A DNA stretch of 64,000 bases from Paraburkholderia sp. D15 (GTDB lineage Bacteria > Pseudomonadota > Gammaproteobacteria > Burkholderiales > Burkholderiaceae), in contig NZ_CP110396.1 in the NCBI RefSeq assembly GCF_029910215.1, positions 372,001 through 436,000 of the forward strand, written 5' to 3'. Positions 51,857 to 61,798 of the stretch are shown in pieces. A model generated the notes under the pieces. That model saw only the letters and a list, made by a program, of their open reading frames with translations, had not been told where the DNA came from and did not search any database. The position numbers and the translations under genes were made by a program. Numbering within the stretch: position 1 is the stretch's first letter; each line of letters begins with the position of its first letter.

Positions 51857-52915
51857 ATGGCGGCGGCCCGGTCTTTGTTGCGCGACGGGAGGATTGACGC
51901 GCGGGTGGCGGATCGCAACGTCGGCACTCCACTTTCCGATGCGCAACTCGCGCATTGCGCCGTCACCGCGTTGATCGACGAGGCGCGGCTCACGCCCAAA
52001 CCCGCGCTGGTCGATCAGCGCGGCAGCGGCGCGCATCGCGACCTCGACCTCGACCTCATGCTGCGCTCGGCGCACGCGCTTGAACCGACCTTCGCGGCGC
52101 TCGCGCGCGCGGCGCGGCGGCGCGGCGAGCCGTCGGCTTTATTGCGCACGGAACTCGCGCAGATCGGCCGCAACGGCGAGCAGGACATGCTGCGCGCGAC
52201 CGGTGGTAGCAATGCGCATCGCGGCGCGATCTGGATCGTCGGGTTGCTGGTTGCAGGCGCAACGATCAGCGGAAGCGATCGTTGCGACGCAGGTCGTGAA
52301 AGTGGCTGCGGCGACGGCAGCACCGGCGATGCCGGTGCTGCTAGTCGCGCTGCTGTCAACGAAAGCAACGGCAAGAACGCCCACACACAGATGCAGCAGC
52401 CGCGCCACCTCGCGCGAATCTGCACCCGCGCCGCGCAAATCGCCTGCTTCCCCGACCGCTTCGCAGCGCCGTCCGGTAGTTACGATAGTCACGGCGAACG
52501 CGCGCGCCAGCGCTATCACGTCGGCGGCGCGCGCCGCGAAGCGCAGGACGGCTTTCCGCACGTGATCGACGTCGGTCTGCCCGCGCTCGTCGCGGCGCGC
52601 GCACGCGGCGTCGACGAAAACGCCGCGCGCCTCGATGCGCTGCTCGCCATCATGGCCTCGCTCGACGACACCTGCCTGCTGCATCGTGCAGGTCTCGCGG
52701 GTTTGCACGCCGGTCAGCAAGGCGCGCAACGCGTGCTGGCCGCCGGCGGCAGTTCGACGGCCGTGGGCCGCGCCGCGCTCGCCGCGCTCGACCACACGCT
52801 GCTGACGCTCAACGCATCGCCCGGCGGCGCGGCGGATCTGCTCGCCGCCACCCTCTTTCTCGACATGCTGGCGCCTCGCGACGCCGGCCGGAGCCTCGAC
52901 TCATGGAACATCTGA
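51857..52915 (+). CDS. mdcB: triphosphoribosyl-dephospho-CoA synthase
   Basis: A 352-residue enzyme that makes the prosthetic-group precursor 2-(5-triphosphoribosyl)-3-dephospho-CoA from ATP and dephospho-CoA. Motifs include ALIDEARLTPKPALVDQRGSGAHRDLDL (residues 39-66), GGSNAHRGAIW (116-126) and FPHVIDVGLPAL. Residues about 140-180 form a low-complexity insert (Asp/Gly/Ser/Ala-rich) that makes it longer than the roughly 280-300-residue family norm. It overlaps mdcC by 13 bases. Confidence 0.9.
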   Translation: MAAARSLLRDGRIDARVADRNVGTPLSDAQLAHCAVTALIDEARLTPKPALVDQRGSGAHRDLDLDLMLRSAHALEPTFAALARAARRRGEPSALLRTELAQIGRNGEQDMLRATGGSNAHRGAIWIVGLLVAGATISGSDRCDAGRESGCGDGSTGDAGAASRAAVNESNGKNAHTQMQQPRHLARICTRAAQIACFPDRFAAPSGSYDSHGERARQRYHVGGARREAQDGFPHVIDVGLPALVAARARGVDENAARLDALLAIMASLDDTCLLHRAGLAGLHAGQQGAQRVLAAGGSSTAVGRAALAALDHTLLTLNASPGGAADLLAATLFLDMLAPRDAGRSLDSWNI

Positions 52916-53370
52916 CCTTCGACTATCCGGCGCGCCGCGCCGTCACCTATCGCGCGCACGTCGGCGTGGTGGGATCGGGCGATCTGGAAGTGCTGCTGTC
53001 GCCTGCCGATTCCGGCGGCGGTAACCAAAGCGCTCAATTTGCTCACGGCGGCCACGGCGCTGATGGCGCTGATGGCGCTGATGGTGCTCAAGACGCCCAG
53101 GCGACGTCCGGCCACAACAGCGCGCATGACACAAGCGACACGACCGGCACGCATGGCGCTACCGGCAGCCGTGGCCTGAGCGCGCACGTCGTGGTGCGCA
53201 CCAGCGTCGACGGCTACAGCCACATCTGGAAGAGCGTGCTCGACCGCTTCTTCACGCGCTACGACGGCGCCGCGCGAATCGAGATCAACGACTTCGGCGC
53301 GACGCCCGGCGTGGTCGCGCTGCGCCTCGCCGAAGCCGTCGAGGCCGCCGAGGAAGGAGACGCCGCATGA
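52903..53370 (+). CDS. mdcC: malonate decarboxylase acyl carrier protein (delta subunit)
   Basis: A 155-residue carrier protein. Ser25 in VGSGDLEVLL is the prosthetic-group attachment site in this family, and the C-terminal half (DRFFTRYDGAARIEINDFGATPGVVALRLAEAVEA) is conserved. Typical MdcC is near 100 residues. The surplus is a hydrophilic insert at about 37-92 with GADGADGADG repeats and many Thr, Ser and His, lying between the first beta strands and the rest of the domain. Overlaps with mdcB (13 bases) and mdcD (ATGA) indicate coupled translation. Confidence 0.9.
   Translation: MEHLTFDYPARRAVTYRAHVGVVGSGDLEVLLSPADSGGGNQSAQFAHGGHGADGADGADGAQDAQATSGHNSAHDTSDTTGTHGATGSRGLSAHVVVRTSVDGYSHIWKSVLDRFFTRYDGAARIEINDFGATPGVVALRLAEAVEAAEEGDAA
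53056..53082 (+). repeat. nine-base tandem repeat within mdcC
   Basis: GGCGCTGAT is repeated three times exactly, followed by a degenerate fourth copy, encoding the Gly-Ala-Asp repeats of the MdcC insert. The pattern suggests growth by replication slippage while staying in frame. Confidence 0.9.
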
Positions 53371-54251
53371 GCCCGCGTGCGAGCGCCCAGCCCGCGCCGT
53401 TGCTGCGCGAGAGCTTCATCGAATTGCCGGCGCGCGAACGCGCGCGCTCGCTGCTGGATGCCGGCAGCTTCCGCGAACTGCTCGGCCCGTTCGATCGCAT
53501 CGAATCGCCGTGGCTGCCGCTGCAAGGCGTCGTCTGCCAGGCCGACGACGGTTGCGTGATCGCGCGCGGCACCATCGACGGCGAGGCCGCCGTGGTCGCC
53601 GCGATCGAACCGGCGTTCCAGGGCGGCAGCATCGGCGAGGTATCGGGCAGCAAGATCGCCGCCGCGCTCGAACTCGCGTTGCGGGACTGCGAACGCGGCC
53701 GGATCGTGCGCCCCGTCGTGCTGTTCGAGACCGGCGGCGTGCGGCTGCAGGAAGCCAATCTCGGGCTCGCGGTGATCGCCGAGATGCAGGCCGCGATCGT
53801 CGCGTTGCGCCAATACGTGCCCGTGGTCGGCGTGATCGCGGGCATGGTCGGCTGTTTCGGCGGTATGTCGCTGACGGCCTCGCTGTGCTCGTATCTGGTC
53901 ATGACGCGGCAGGGACGGCTCGGCATGAACGGCCCCGAGGTGATCGAGCAGGAAGCCGGCATCGACGAACTCGACGCGAGCGACCGCCGCCGCGTGTGGC
54001 AGTTGATCGGCGGCGAACAACGCGCAGCGACCGCGCTCGCCGACCAGCTGGTCGACGACGATGCCGATGCGATCCGCGCCGCCGTGCACGCTGCGTTCGC
54101 TCGCGGCGTGCCGGCCGCGCATCGCAGCGAACAGGTGGAGGCGTTTCTGCAACGGCTCGCGCAGGTCGATCCCGCGAGCATCACGCCGGAAAGCATGCGC
54201 GAGATCTATCGTCGCGACGCCGCGAGCGATTCGCGCAAGGAGCAGGCATGA
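53367..54251 (+). CDS. mdcD: malonate decarboxylase beta subunit
   Basis: A 294-residue carboxyltransferase-fold subunit that, with MdcE, decarboxylates malonyl-S-ACP to acetyl-S-ACP. It starts with SFIELPARERARSLLDAGSFRELLGPFDRIESPWL in outline and has GGSIGEVSGSKIAAALE, RPVVLFETGGVRLQEANLGLAVIAEMQAAI and GMVGCFGGMSLTASLCSYLVMT, where the oxyanion glycines lie. ATGA overlaps join it to mdcC and mdcE. Confidence 0.93.
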   Translation: MSPRASAQPAPLLRESFIELPARERARSLLDAGSFRELLGPFDRIESPWLPLQGVVCQADDGCVIARGTIDGEAAVVAAIEPAFQGGSIGEVSGSKIAAALELALRDCERGRIVRPVVLFETGGVRLQEANLGLAVIAEMQAAIVALRQYVPVVGVIAGMVGCFGGMSLTASLCSYLVMTRQGRLGMNGPEVIEQEAGIDELDASDRRRVWQLIGGEQRAATALADQLVDDDADAIRAAVHAAFARGVPAAHRSEQVEAFLQRLAQVDPASITPESMREIYRRDAASDSRKEQA

Positions 54252-55174
54252 ACGATACGACGCTTGGTTTTGCGGGTTCCAATGGCGCTGGCGGCGCTGG
54301 TGGTTCCGCTGGCTCGTCTAGTGCCGCTGTTGTCACTGGCGCCAAGGATTCGAACGATTCCGCGACCCCGCCGAGCCGCGGCGCGCGCTGGTTCGAAGCG
54401 CTGACCGGCGCATCGTCGACCCCGGCGCCCGTGTGGAGTGGCGACGCGTCGCTCGTCGGCGAGACCGCGCGCTTCATCGCCGTCGTGCCCGACCCCGCGA
54501 ACCGCTTCCCGCGCGCGACGGATAACGTCGTCGGGCTCGAACAAGGCTGGCTGCTTGCGCGCGCCGTACGCGACGCGATCGCGCAGGACCAGGCGAGCGG
54601 CACGCGCCGCCCGATCGTCGCGATCGTCGACGTGAAAAGCCAGGCGTACGGCTATCGCGAAGAGATGCTCGGCATTCACCTCGCCTGCGCAGCGGCCGTC
54701 AATGCCTATGCATCGGCACGCGATGCAGGCCACCCGGTGGTCGCGCTGATCGTCGGACCGGCGATGTCCGGCGCGTTCCTCGCGCACGGTTATCAAGCCA
54801 ACCGCATCGTCGCGCTCGACGCGCCCGGCACGATGGTGCACGCAATGGGCAAGGAAGCCGCCGCGCGCGTCACGCGCCGCACGGTCGAAGCGCTCGACGC
54901 GCTCGGCGAAACCATCGTGCCGATGTCGTACACGATGGCGTCGTTCGCGAAGCTCGGCCTGCTCGACCAGTTGATCGACGGCGTCGATGCCGACGCGCCG
55001 GATGCGGCGCAGATCGAACACGTGCGCGAGGTCCTGAGCGAACAGATCCGCAGTGCCCGCGACGATCGCAGCCGCGGCTTGTCGCATCGGCTGGAATCGC
55101 CGCAGGCGCGCGAGAACCGCGCGGCATCGATCGAAGTGCGCCGGCGCCTCGCCGAACAATGGGACGCCGAGTGA
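54248..55174 (+). CDS. mdcE: malonate decarboxylase gamma subunit
   Basis: A 308-residue partner of MdcD in the decarboxylase heterodimer. Conserved segments are RGARWFEALTG, DNVVGLEQGWLLARAVRDAI, VAIVDVKSQAYGYREEMLGIHLACAAAVNAYA and GPAMSGAFLAHGYQANRI. Residues 7-42 are a Gly/Ala/Ser-rich insert (SNGAGGAGGSAGSSSAA) not expected at the N-terminus of this family. It overlaps mdcD by four bases and mdcG by one. Confidence 0.92.
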   Translation: MNDTTLGFAGSNGAGGAGGSAGSSSAAVVTGAKDSNDSATPPSRGARWFEALTGASSTPAPVWSGDASLVGETARFIAVVPDPANRFPRATDNVVGLEQGWLLARAVRDAIAQDQASGTRRPIVAIVDVKSQAYGYREEMLGIHLACAAAVNAYASARDAGHPVVALIVGPAMSGAFLAHGYQANRIVALDAPGTMVHAMGKEAAARVTRRTVEALDALGETIVPMSYTMASFAKLGLLDQLIDGVDADAPDAAQIEHVREVLSEQIRSARDDRSRGLSHRLESPQARENRAASIEVRRRLAEQWDAE

Positions 55175-55887
55175 TGCCGGTCTGCGCCGCGCCGCCGTTT
55201 GCCGCCGATCAGGCACGAACGCCGTCGTGCAATGTAGGGTGGCGCGCGCACGATTTGTTGCGTCTGCATCGATTGGCGCTTTTCGATGGAGAACCCGAGT
55301 GGGTTCGCGAAGCATTCGACCGCGCGCCGATGGCGGTCGTGAGGCGCGCGCTGGTTGCCGAAAGCTTTGTCGCGATCGGTGTGCGCGGGACGGAGCGCTC
55401 GCAGCGGTATGGCACGTGGGCACGATGCACGGACATCGACGCGTCGGTGTCGCCGGAAGCGCTCGTCGAATGCGCGTCGTCCATGCCGAACGCGCGCGCC
55501 GTGCTGCCGCCATTCAGCGCGCTGGCCTCGTTGCGACGCGACGCGACCGGCCCATTGCATGACTTTGCATGGGGGCCGGCAGGCAGCGCGGGATTCGAAC
55601 TGGCAACGCAGGTCCCCACGGTGAGCGCGTCGAGCGATCTGGATCTGCTGATCCGCACGCCGGATGCGCTCGATCGAGACCACGCGCGTGCGTTACTGGC
55701 GCAGTTACAGACGCATGCCGACGGCGCCGGGATTCGCGTGGATGCGCAACTCGACACGCCTTCCGGCGGGGTCGCGCTGGCCGAATGGGCGGCGGGCAAA
55801 TCGCGCGTGATGGTCCGCCACGCGAGCGGGCCGCGCCTGATCGCCGACCCGTGGGCCACCATCGATCATCACGAGGACGTCATCTGA
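55174..55887 (+). CDS. mdcG: malonate decarboxylase holo-ACP synthase (phosphoribosyl-dephospho-CoA transferase)
   Basis: A 237-residue transferase that attaches the prosthetic group to MdcC Ser25. The nucleotidyltransferase-like acidic motif SSDLDLLIRTPDALD, the upstream RAPMAVVRRA and the LIADPWATI terminus are characteristic. ATG 55174 overlaps the mdcE stop (TGATG), and the gene overlaps mdcH by one base. Length is typical. Confidence 0.9.
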   Translation: MPVCAAPPFAADQARTPSCNVGWRAHDLLRLHRLALFDGEPEWVREAFDRAPMAVVRRALVAESFVAIGVRGTERSQRYGTWARCTDIDASVSPEALVECASSMPNARAVLPPFSALASLRRDATGPLHDFAWGPAGSAGFELATQVPTVSASSDLDLLIRTPDALDRDHARALLAQLQTHADGAGIRVDAQLDTPSGGVALAEWAAGKSRVMVRHASGPRLIADPWATIDHHEDVI

Positions 55888-56819
55888 TGCTGGCATTGAT
55901 CTTCCCTGGTCAGGGCGCGCAGAGCGAGGGATTCCTGCACCGGCTACCGACGCATCGCGCGGTGCGCGACACGCTCGACGAAGCCTCGCACGTGCTCGGC
56001 ATCGACGTGCTGACGCTCGACACGCCGGCCGCATTACGCTCGACCGTCGCCGTGCAGACCAGCTTGACGACGGCGGGCGTGGCCCTCACGCGTGCGCTGG
56101 CCGCCGAAGGCCTCGCGCCGGCAATCAGCGCGGGCCTGTCGGTCGGCGCGTATCCGGCGGCCGTGAGTTGCGGCGCGCTGCATTTCGGCGACGCGCTGAA
56201 GATGGTGAAGCGACGCGCCGAACTGATGGAAACGGCGTATCCGTCGGGCTATGGTCTCGCGGCCATCGCCGGCTTGACCGAGCATGAACTCGAAGCGCTC
56301 GCCGCGCGGCACGCGGCGGAAGAACGTCAGCAGGTCTATGTGGGCAACGTGAACGCGCCACGGCAGATCGTCATGGCGGGCACGAACGACGCGCTGGATC
56401 GCTTCATCGAACGCGCGCTCGCCGCCGGCGCGCGCAAGGCGACGCGCCTCGCGGTGAGCGTGCCGTCGCATTGCGAACTGCTGGCGCACGCAACGGCTGA
56501 CCTTCTCGCGTACGCGAAAGCCGTGCCGTTCTTTGCCCCGCAGAGCACGTACGTGGGCAATCGCGGCGCGCGCCCGCTGCATACCGCGGAGGCCGTTCGC
56601 GACGATCTCGCCACCAACATGCGCTACACCGTGCGCTGGTTCGACGCGCTCACCGTGATGCACGAAATGGGCGCCCGCGTGCTGATCGAAGCGCCGCCGG
56701 GGCAGGTGTTGACGGATATCGTGCGCGAGTACTTTCCGGATAGCGCCGCGCTCGCGGCCGGGGGCTTCGAGTTCGATCGGCTGGTGGCGACCGCGCGGCG
56801 GCGGTTGACGCCCGGTTGA
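55887..56819 (+). CDS. mdcH: malonyl-CoA:ACP malonyltransferase of malonate decarboxylase
   Basis: A 310-residue FabD-like acyltransferase that loads malonyl onto the carrier to start the cycle. It has FPGQGAQSEGFLHRL at the N-terminus, the nucleophile elbow GLSVGAYPAA (Ser85) and the catalytic His region SVPSHCELL. It is the last gene of the operon; no clear terminator is seen in 56820-56949. Confidence 0.92.
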   Translation: MLALIFPGQGAQSEGFLHRLPTHRAVRDTLDEASHVLGIDVLTLDTPAALRSTVAVQTSLTTAGVALTRALAAEGLAPAISAGLSVGAYPAAVSCGALHFGDALKMVKRRAELMETAYPSGYGLAAIAGLTEHELEALAARHAAEERQQVYVGNVNAPRQIVMAGTNDALDRFIERALAAGARKATRLAVSVPSHCELLAHATADLLAYAKAVPFFAPQSTYVGNRGARPLHTAEAVRDDLATNMRYTVRWFDALTVMHEMGARVLIEAPPGQVLTDIVREYFPDSAALAAGGFEFDRLVATARRRLTPG

Positions 56820-56949
56820 CGGGATCGATGGGCCTGGCGCGGTTGATGACCGCGCGTGTGCGCTGCGTTCGTTATTGCTTTTGTACGCCTGCGGCTTTTC
56901 ACGACTCACTCAGTTGACTCACTTAATTTGCCGCGCCTTTTTTGTGCGT

Positions 56950-57549
56950 TTATCGCGCCGTCACCCACCGAAACGTCAGATTGATCCGCTCGCCCATCAC
57001 ACGCGGTTCCTTCGGCACGCGATGCCGCCATGACGTCTGCGTGTCGCCCTTCATCACGAGCAGGCTGCCGCCCTTCAACGAAAACGACTGCACGACGCCC
57101 GTTTTGTTGTGCCGCAAATCGAAACGACGTGCGACGCCCAGGCTCACCGACGCGATCACGGGCCGCGCGCCGAGCTCGGGCTCGCGGTCCGCATGCCAGC
57201 CCATGCTGTCGGTGCCGCTGCGATACCGGTTCAGCAGCACGCTGTTAAAACGCGCGCCGCAAACGGCTTCGACCGCGTCCCTCAATGCCGCGACCGTCGG
57301 CGTCCATGGCTGCGGCACGTTGCGAATCCCCGAGTACACGTAGACGGCGTCGGGCTCGCCTTGCCACGCGGTCAGCCGGGGCAAGGGCACGCGACCGGCC
57401 GGCGTGCCCATCTCGTCCTGCCGCCAGGCGACTTCGTCGACCAGTTGCATCGACATTCGCACGGCATCCGTGGGTGCAAGCCACTCGGGATACCAGTCGA
57501 CGTCGGGCGCCGGTAACCCGTCGGGCGAACCCGCGAAAAGATCTTTCAT
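56950..57549 (-). CDS. alkB: AlkB-family 2OG-Fe(II) dioxygenase
   Basis: A 199-residue repair-type dioxygenase. Iron ligands are His119 and Asp121 (GWHADREPEL) with His176 (SWRHRVPK); Arg188 and Arg194 in RINLTFR bind 2-oxoglutarate, all with the usual AlkB spacing. It reverses N-alkyl damage in nucleic acids. The domain starts at ATG 57549 with AGGTG upstream. The protein resembles the short plant/bacterial AlkB branch. It is alone and divergent from the rutE-like gene. Confidence 0.9.
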   Translation of the reverse strand: MKDLFAGSPDGLPAPDVDWYPEWLAPTDAVRMSMQLVDEVAWRQDEMGTPAGRVPLPRLTAWQGEPDAVYVYSGIRNVPQPWTPTVAALRDAVEAVCGARFNSVLLNRYRSGTDSMGWHADREPELGARPVIASVSLGVARRFDLRHNKTGVVQSFSLKGGSLLVMKGDTQTSWRHRVPKEPRVMGERINLTFRWVTAR

Positions 57550-57761
57550 GAACACACCTGAATGCAAACACAAGAGCGACGAGAGCGCAAAGCCGATGGT
57601 CGGCGCGCGAATCGAAACGTTCGGCGCGACAGGCAAGCTTCGCTATTATGGCGGCACTCGGGATACGGCCGACGCCCGCCGCTTGCGCTTTCATCCACGC
57701 GTCTCGCGGCGGGCGGCTCACCCTCGCTTTCGGATTTCTCGACCTTCAAAGGACACATACC

Positions 57762-58346
57762 ATGACGCTTTCCGACCAGGCACTCGATCAACTCTTCCGC
57801 GAAGCGCGCACCCATAACGGCTGGCAAGCCAAACCGGTCGACGACGCCCTGCTCCAGCAACTCGTCGAACTGGTCCTGCTCGGACCGACCTCGGCCAACT
57901 CGAGCCCCGGCCGCTTCGTCTTCGTCAAGACGCCGGAAGGCAAGGAAAAGCTGCGTCCGGCGCTGTCGGCGGGCAATCTGGAGAAGACGATGGCCGCGCC
58001 GGTCACGGTGATCATCGGGATGGACATGGCGTTCTACGAGCATCTGCCGAAACTGTTTCCGCACGTGGATGCGCGTAGCTGGTTCGCCGGCAACGACAAG
58101 TCGATCGCGGACACCGCTTTCCGCAATTCGACGCTGCAGGGCGGCTATCTGATTCTCGCCGCTCGCGCACTCGGCCTGGACACCGGCGCGATGTCCGGCT
58201 TCGACGCCGCCAAGGTCGACGAAGCGTTTTTCGCCGGCACGACGATCAAATCGAATTTCCTGATCAATCTCGGCTACGGCGATACGTCGAAACTGTTCCC
58301 GCGCAGCCCGCGTTTTGCCTTCGACGAAGCCGCGCGGATTGTTTGA
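57762..58346 (+). CDS. rutE: malonic semialdehyde reductase (RutE-type nitroreductase fold)
   Basis: A 194-residue flavin reductase. [88 protein letters not shown] and [10 protein letters not shown] closely follow E. coli RutE, which reduces malonic semialdehyde to 3-hydroxypropionate. No other rut gene is nearby, so it probably works in a different context, such as general malonic semialdehyde detoxification; closeness to the malonate operon may be accidental. AAAGGA lies before ATG 57762. Confidence 0.88.
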   Translation: MTLSDQALDQLFREARTHNGWQAKPVDDALLQQLVELVLLGPTSANSSPGRFVFVKTPEGKEKLRPALSAGNLEKTMAAPVTVIIGMDMAFYEHLPKLFPHVDARSWFAGNDKSIADTAFRNSTLQGGYLILAARALGLDTGAMSGFDAAKVDEAFFAGTTIKSNFLINLGYGDTSKLFPRSPRFAFDEAARIV

Positions 58347-58513
58347 GAAAGGTGATGGACGTCTGATGACGCGTGCCGTGCCGGCGCGTTGCGTTGCACG
58401 CGCGCGTTCGCAGGCTTCCGCGAAGATTTGCATTCGTGTGGCGCACGGGGCAAGTCAACCGCAGGCCGCGGCCGCGCGTCACACGAATCCGGCGTGGTGG
58501 TTGCAATAGCGGT

Positions 58514-58843
58514 TCAGGTGAAGAGCGCGACGTAAAACACCACGGCGCCGATCAACGCGCCGATGAAGCAGAAACCCTCGTCGGCTTCGTCGCCCGCTGA
58601 GCGCACCCATGCGCCGACCACGCCGAACAGTCCCGCGATACCCAGCGCCACGCACACCATGACGACATCGAAGAGCGCGCTCTTGCCTAGCTCCGAAAAG
58701 TCAAAGTCATGCACGCCGTAGTAGAGGCCGGCCGCCATCAGCGAGATGACGACGAGCGGCAGCATCACCCGCTTGCCTTCGCGCCCGACATGATGGGCGT
58801 GATGCCCGTGATGCAGTTCGGTGCCTGATCTAAGCAGTCTCAT
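58514..58843 (-). CDS. small membrane protein with His-rich N-terminus
   Basis: A 109-residue protein I do not recognise. Residues 11-19 (HHGHHAHHV) are His-rich and could bind metal. Three membrane helices are predicted at about 28-42, 58-82 and 90-108. A GGAGG-type site lies before the ATG. The 167 bases to the rutE-like gene hold no signal. It is an orphan by position, facing away from the metallophosphoesterase. Confidence 0.6.
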   Translation of the reverse strand: MRLLRSGTELHHGHHAHHVGREGKRVMLPLVVISLMAAGLYYGVHDFDFSELGKSALFDVVMVCVALGIAGLFGVVGAWVRSAGDEADEGFCFIGALIGAVVFYVALFT

Positions 58844-59401
58844 GATGCGCCTCCCGCTTCGCCCTGTTCCGGCGACGAGTCGAACCGCCGTATGGCCGCG
58901 TCTGTGCGCGCGGTCGCCGTGATACGAGGCGATTCATTTTCAGAATAGTCCACGCACGGACACAATTCAAAGCCCATTTAATTAGGTTGCCGAGACAAGC
59001 ACATGGCGCAAATCGCGCCGCAAAAATGCGGCGGTGCGGTATGGGTTGGTGGCAACGTAGAGTTAGCTGCCGTACTCGCCGCAGTCGAAAATCTGGCGTC
59101 CGGCAAGGGAATACGCATGCCGGTAGAATGGTCCGGCTCGGTCGGCATAGCATTCCTTGCAAGCGTTGCCGAAGTCATGGCTGAACGGTGCGCCGCGTCG
59201 CTGCATCGCTTTTTAATCGCGGCTTCGCTAGCTTGCCGCCTTTGCTGCTTCGCTGCATTGCCGCGTCGGCTTCACTAACTTGCTGAACTGCTCAATCGCA
59301 CCCTTGCTGAATCGCTGCTCCGTCGACTCGCGGTATTGTCGACTCGCTGAATCGCTGCGCGGCGCGCTATCCGCACCGCCCCTTCCCGCTTCCACATCCC
59401 T
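58844..59401. other. intergenic region with degenerate GCTGAATCGCTG repeats
   Basis: 558 bases between divergent genes. Around 59200-59360 the plus strand is built of short related words: GCTTCGCT/GCTGCATTGC, then CTGAATCGCTG twice (59307-59317, 59347-59357) and GTCGACTCGC twice. Several short frames are open, none with family resemblance. The 58960-59100 part has AT-richer spots that could be promoters. Confidence 0.45.
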
Positions 59402-60565
<1,164 letters not shown>

Positions 60566-60609
60566 GCCGGCCCACGCCGACCGATAAGTTGGCGGAACCT
60601 ACTACCGCG

Positions 60610-61146
60610 TTATTGCGCAGGCGCAACGGCCACATTCACCTGCTGCGCAAACGCCACCGACACGTGCATGCCCGTGTTCACGCCAGCGACCTTGGCCGGT
60701 TCGCGGCCCTGGATATGAAAGACCGAACCACTCGCGTCTTTCAGAACCATGACGCCGGATGCATGATCGACCGCCTGCACCTCGGCGTTGATCTGATGCA
60801 AGGTGTTCGGCTGCGCGCTGTGCGCACCGCCTGGTGCGCCTCCGCCCTGCGTGTCCGCGCCTCGCGTCACGCTGATCACCGCGTTGCGCACCATGCGGAC
60901 ATGCACCTTGCCGCCTTGCTTGATCTGCGCAAGATTCGCGGGATCGGTAATCGTGAACGACGCTTCGCCACCCTGCGCGTCCAGCACCGTCACCGAATGT
61001 TTCACCGGGTCGACCGATTTGACGAGGCCGTCCGCCTGCAGCGTGCTGCTGCCTTCGAAGGGCGCGGGCAAATCCGCGGCGAACGACACGAGCGGCGCGG
61101 TTGCGATCAAGGCGCCGGCGACGAGATTAATGACGATGGTTTTCAT
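60610..61146 (-). CDS. exported protein with two internal repeats
   Basis: A 178-residue periplasmic protein of unknown function. The signal peptide is residues 1-24 (NLVAGALIATAPLVSFAA). Two related blocks follow: residues about 35-95 (LVKSVDPVKHSVTVLDAQG ... VHVRMVRNAVISV) and 118-175 (EVQAVDHASGVMVLKDASG ... MHVSVAFAQQVNVAV), each a string of beta strands, resembling DUF5666-like repeats. AAGGAA precedes ATG 61146. A small-beta-barrel, perhaps ion-binding, role is a guess. Confidence 0.65.
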   Translation of the reverse strand: MKTIVINLVAGALIATAPLVSFAADLPAPFEGSSTLQADGLVKSVDPVKHSVTVLDAQGGEASFTITDPANLAQIKQGGKVHVRMVRNAVISVTRGADTQGGGAPGGAHSAQPNTLHQINAEVQAVDHASGVMVLKDASGSVFHIQGREPAKVAGVNTGMHVSVAFAQQVNVAVAPAQ

Positions 61147-61798
61147 TTTTTCCTTCCATTGAACGAACGGCCGAATGACGGAACCGCCGCGAGTCAGAGT
61201 CAGAGACAAAGACAGAACGACCGGTGAGCGGACAATGCGTGCGGCCCGGCCGAAGCGCGACGCGTTCCGGCTTAGCCAGACAGTGTGTTTTTCAGGACGA
61301 TTGCCGTCAACATTCGGAGTCCGTATAGATGCAAGGATCGCTCCGCATCAGTCGCCGAAACTTCCGAATTCACACGATGACTTTCGCCAGGCTTATGCGT
61401 CTTCGCTGCTTGACTTAACTTTGCAGAGCCGCCTAAAATTCGCCCAGTTCATTTACCCGGAATCACGATCTTGGACAGTAGCAGTTGTTGCCGCCGAGCT
61501 TCGATTTGCCCGATCGCCTGATCGGCAGGATTTCCGCGCCAGTCTCTTTCTGTCGCCGTCCTGCCCTTCGGCTGGACGGTGCACATCGTTAATTCCTCGT
61601 CGTTAATACCCTCGTACTACCCGCGAAGTGCCGTCGCGCTCGATGCTATGACGACACTTCCGCATTGCAGCGCCGCGCGCCTCGCTTGCGCGCGCTTCGT
61701 TACGCCTGGCCGCACCGCGTCGCCTAACATGGCGCTACGTGCTGCTGTCACGCGTCTGGTTCACACTGTGCGAACACGCGCCTCAACCTTTCTTAACG
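61147..61798. other. long intergenic/leader region before the MgtC-like gene
   Basis: 652 bases without a convincing gene. mgtC-family genes elsewhere have long regulated leaders, and the stretch 61560-61798 could be such a leader, but I find neither a typical leader peptide nor a terminator. The part next to 61146 is the promoter side of the exported-protein gene. Confidence 0.4.

Noticed and set aside
49917..51932. 671-codon antisense frame opposite mdcA and the GntR gene
   Set aside because: Arg/His-rich shadow of well-supported genes; no ribosome site or domain.
58830..59162. 110-codon minus-strand frame upstream of the small His-rich membrane protein
   Set aside because: Cys/Arg/Pro-rich, overlaps the start of the better-supported gene, no domain.
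59003..59278. A 91-codon plus-strand frame before the metallophosphoesterase
   Set aside because: Has an ATG but no ribosome site, ends in repeat DNA and matches no family known to me; cannot be supported.
61175..61606. 143-codon frame in the region before the MgtC-like gene
   Set aside because: Basic, low-complexity translation with no ribosome site; region left as intergenic.
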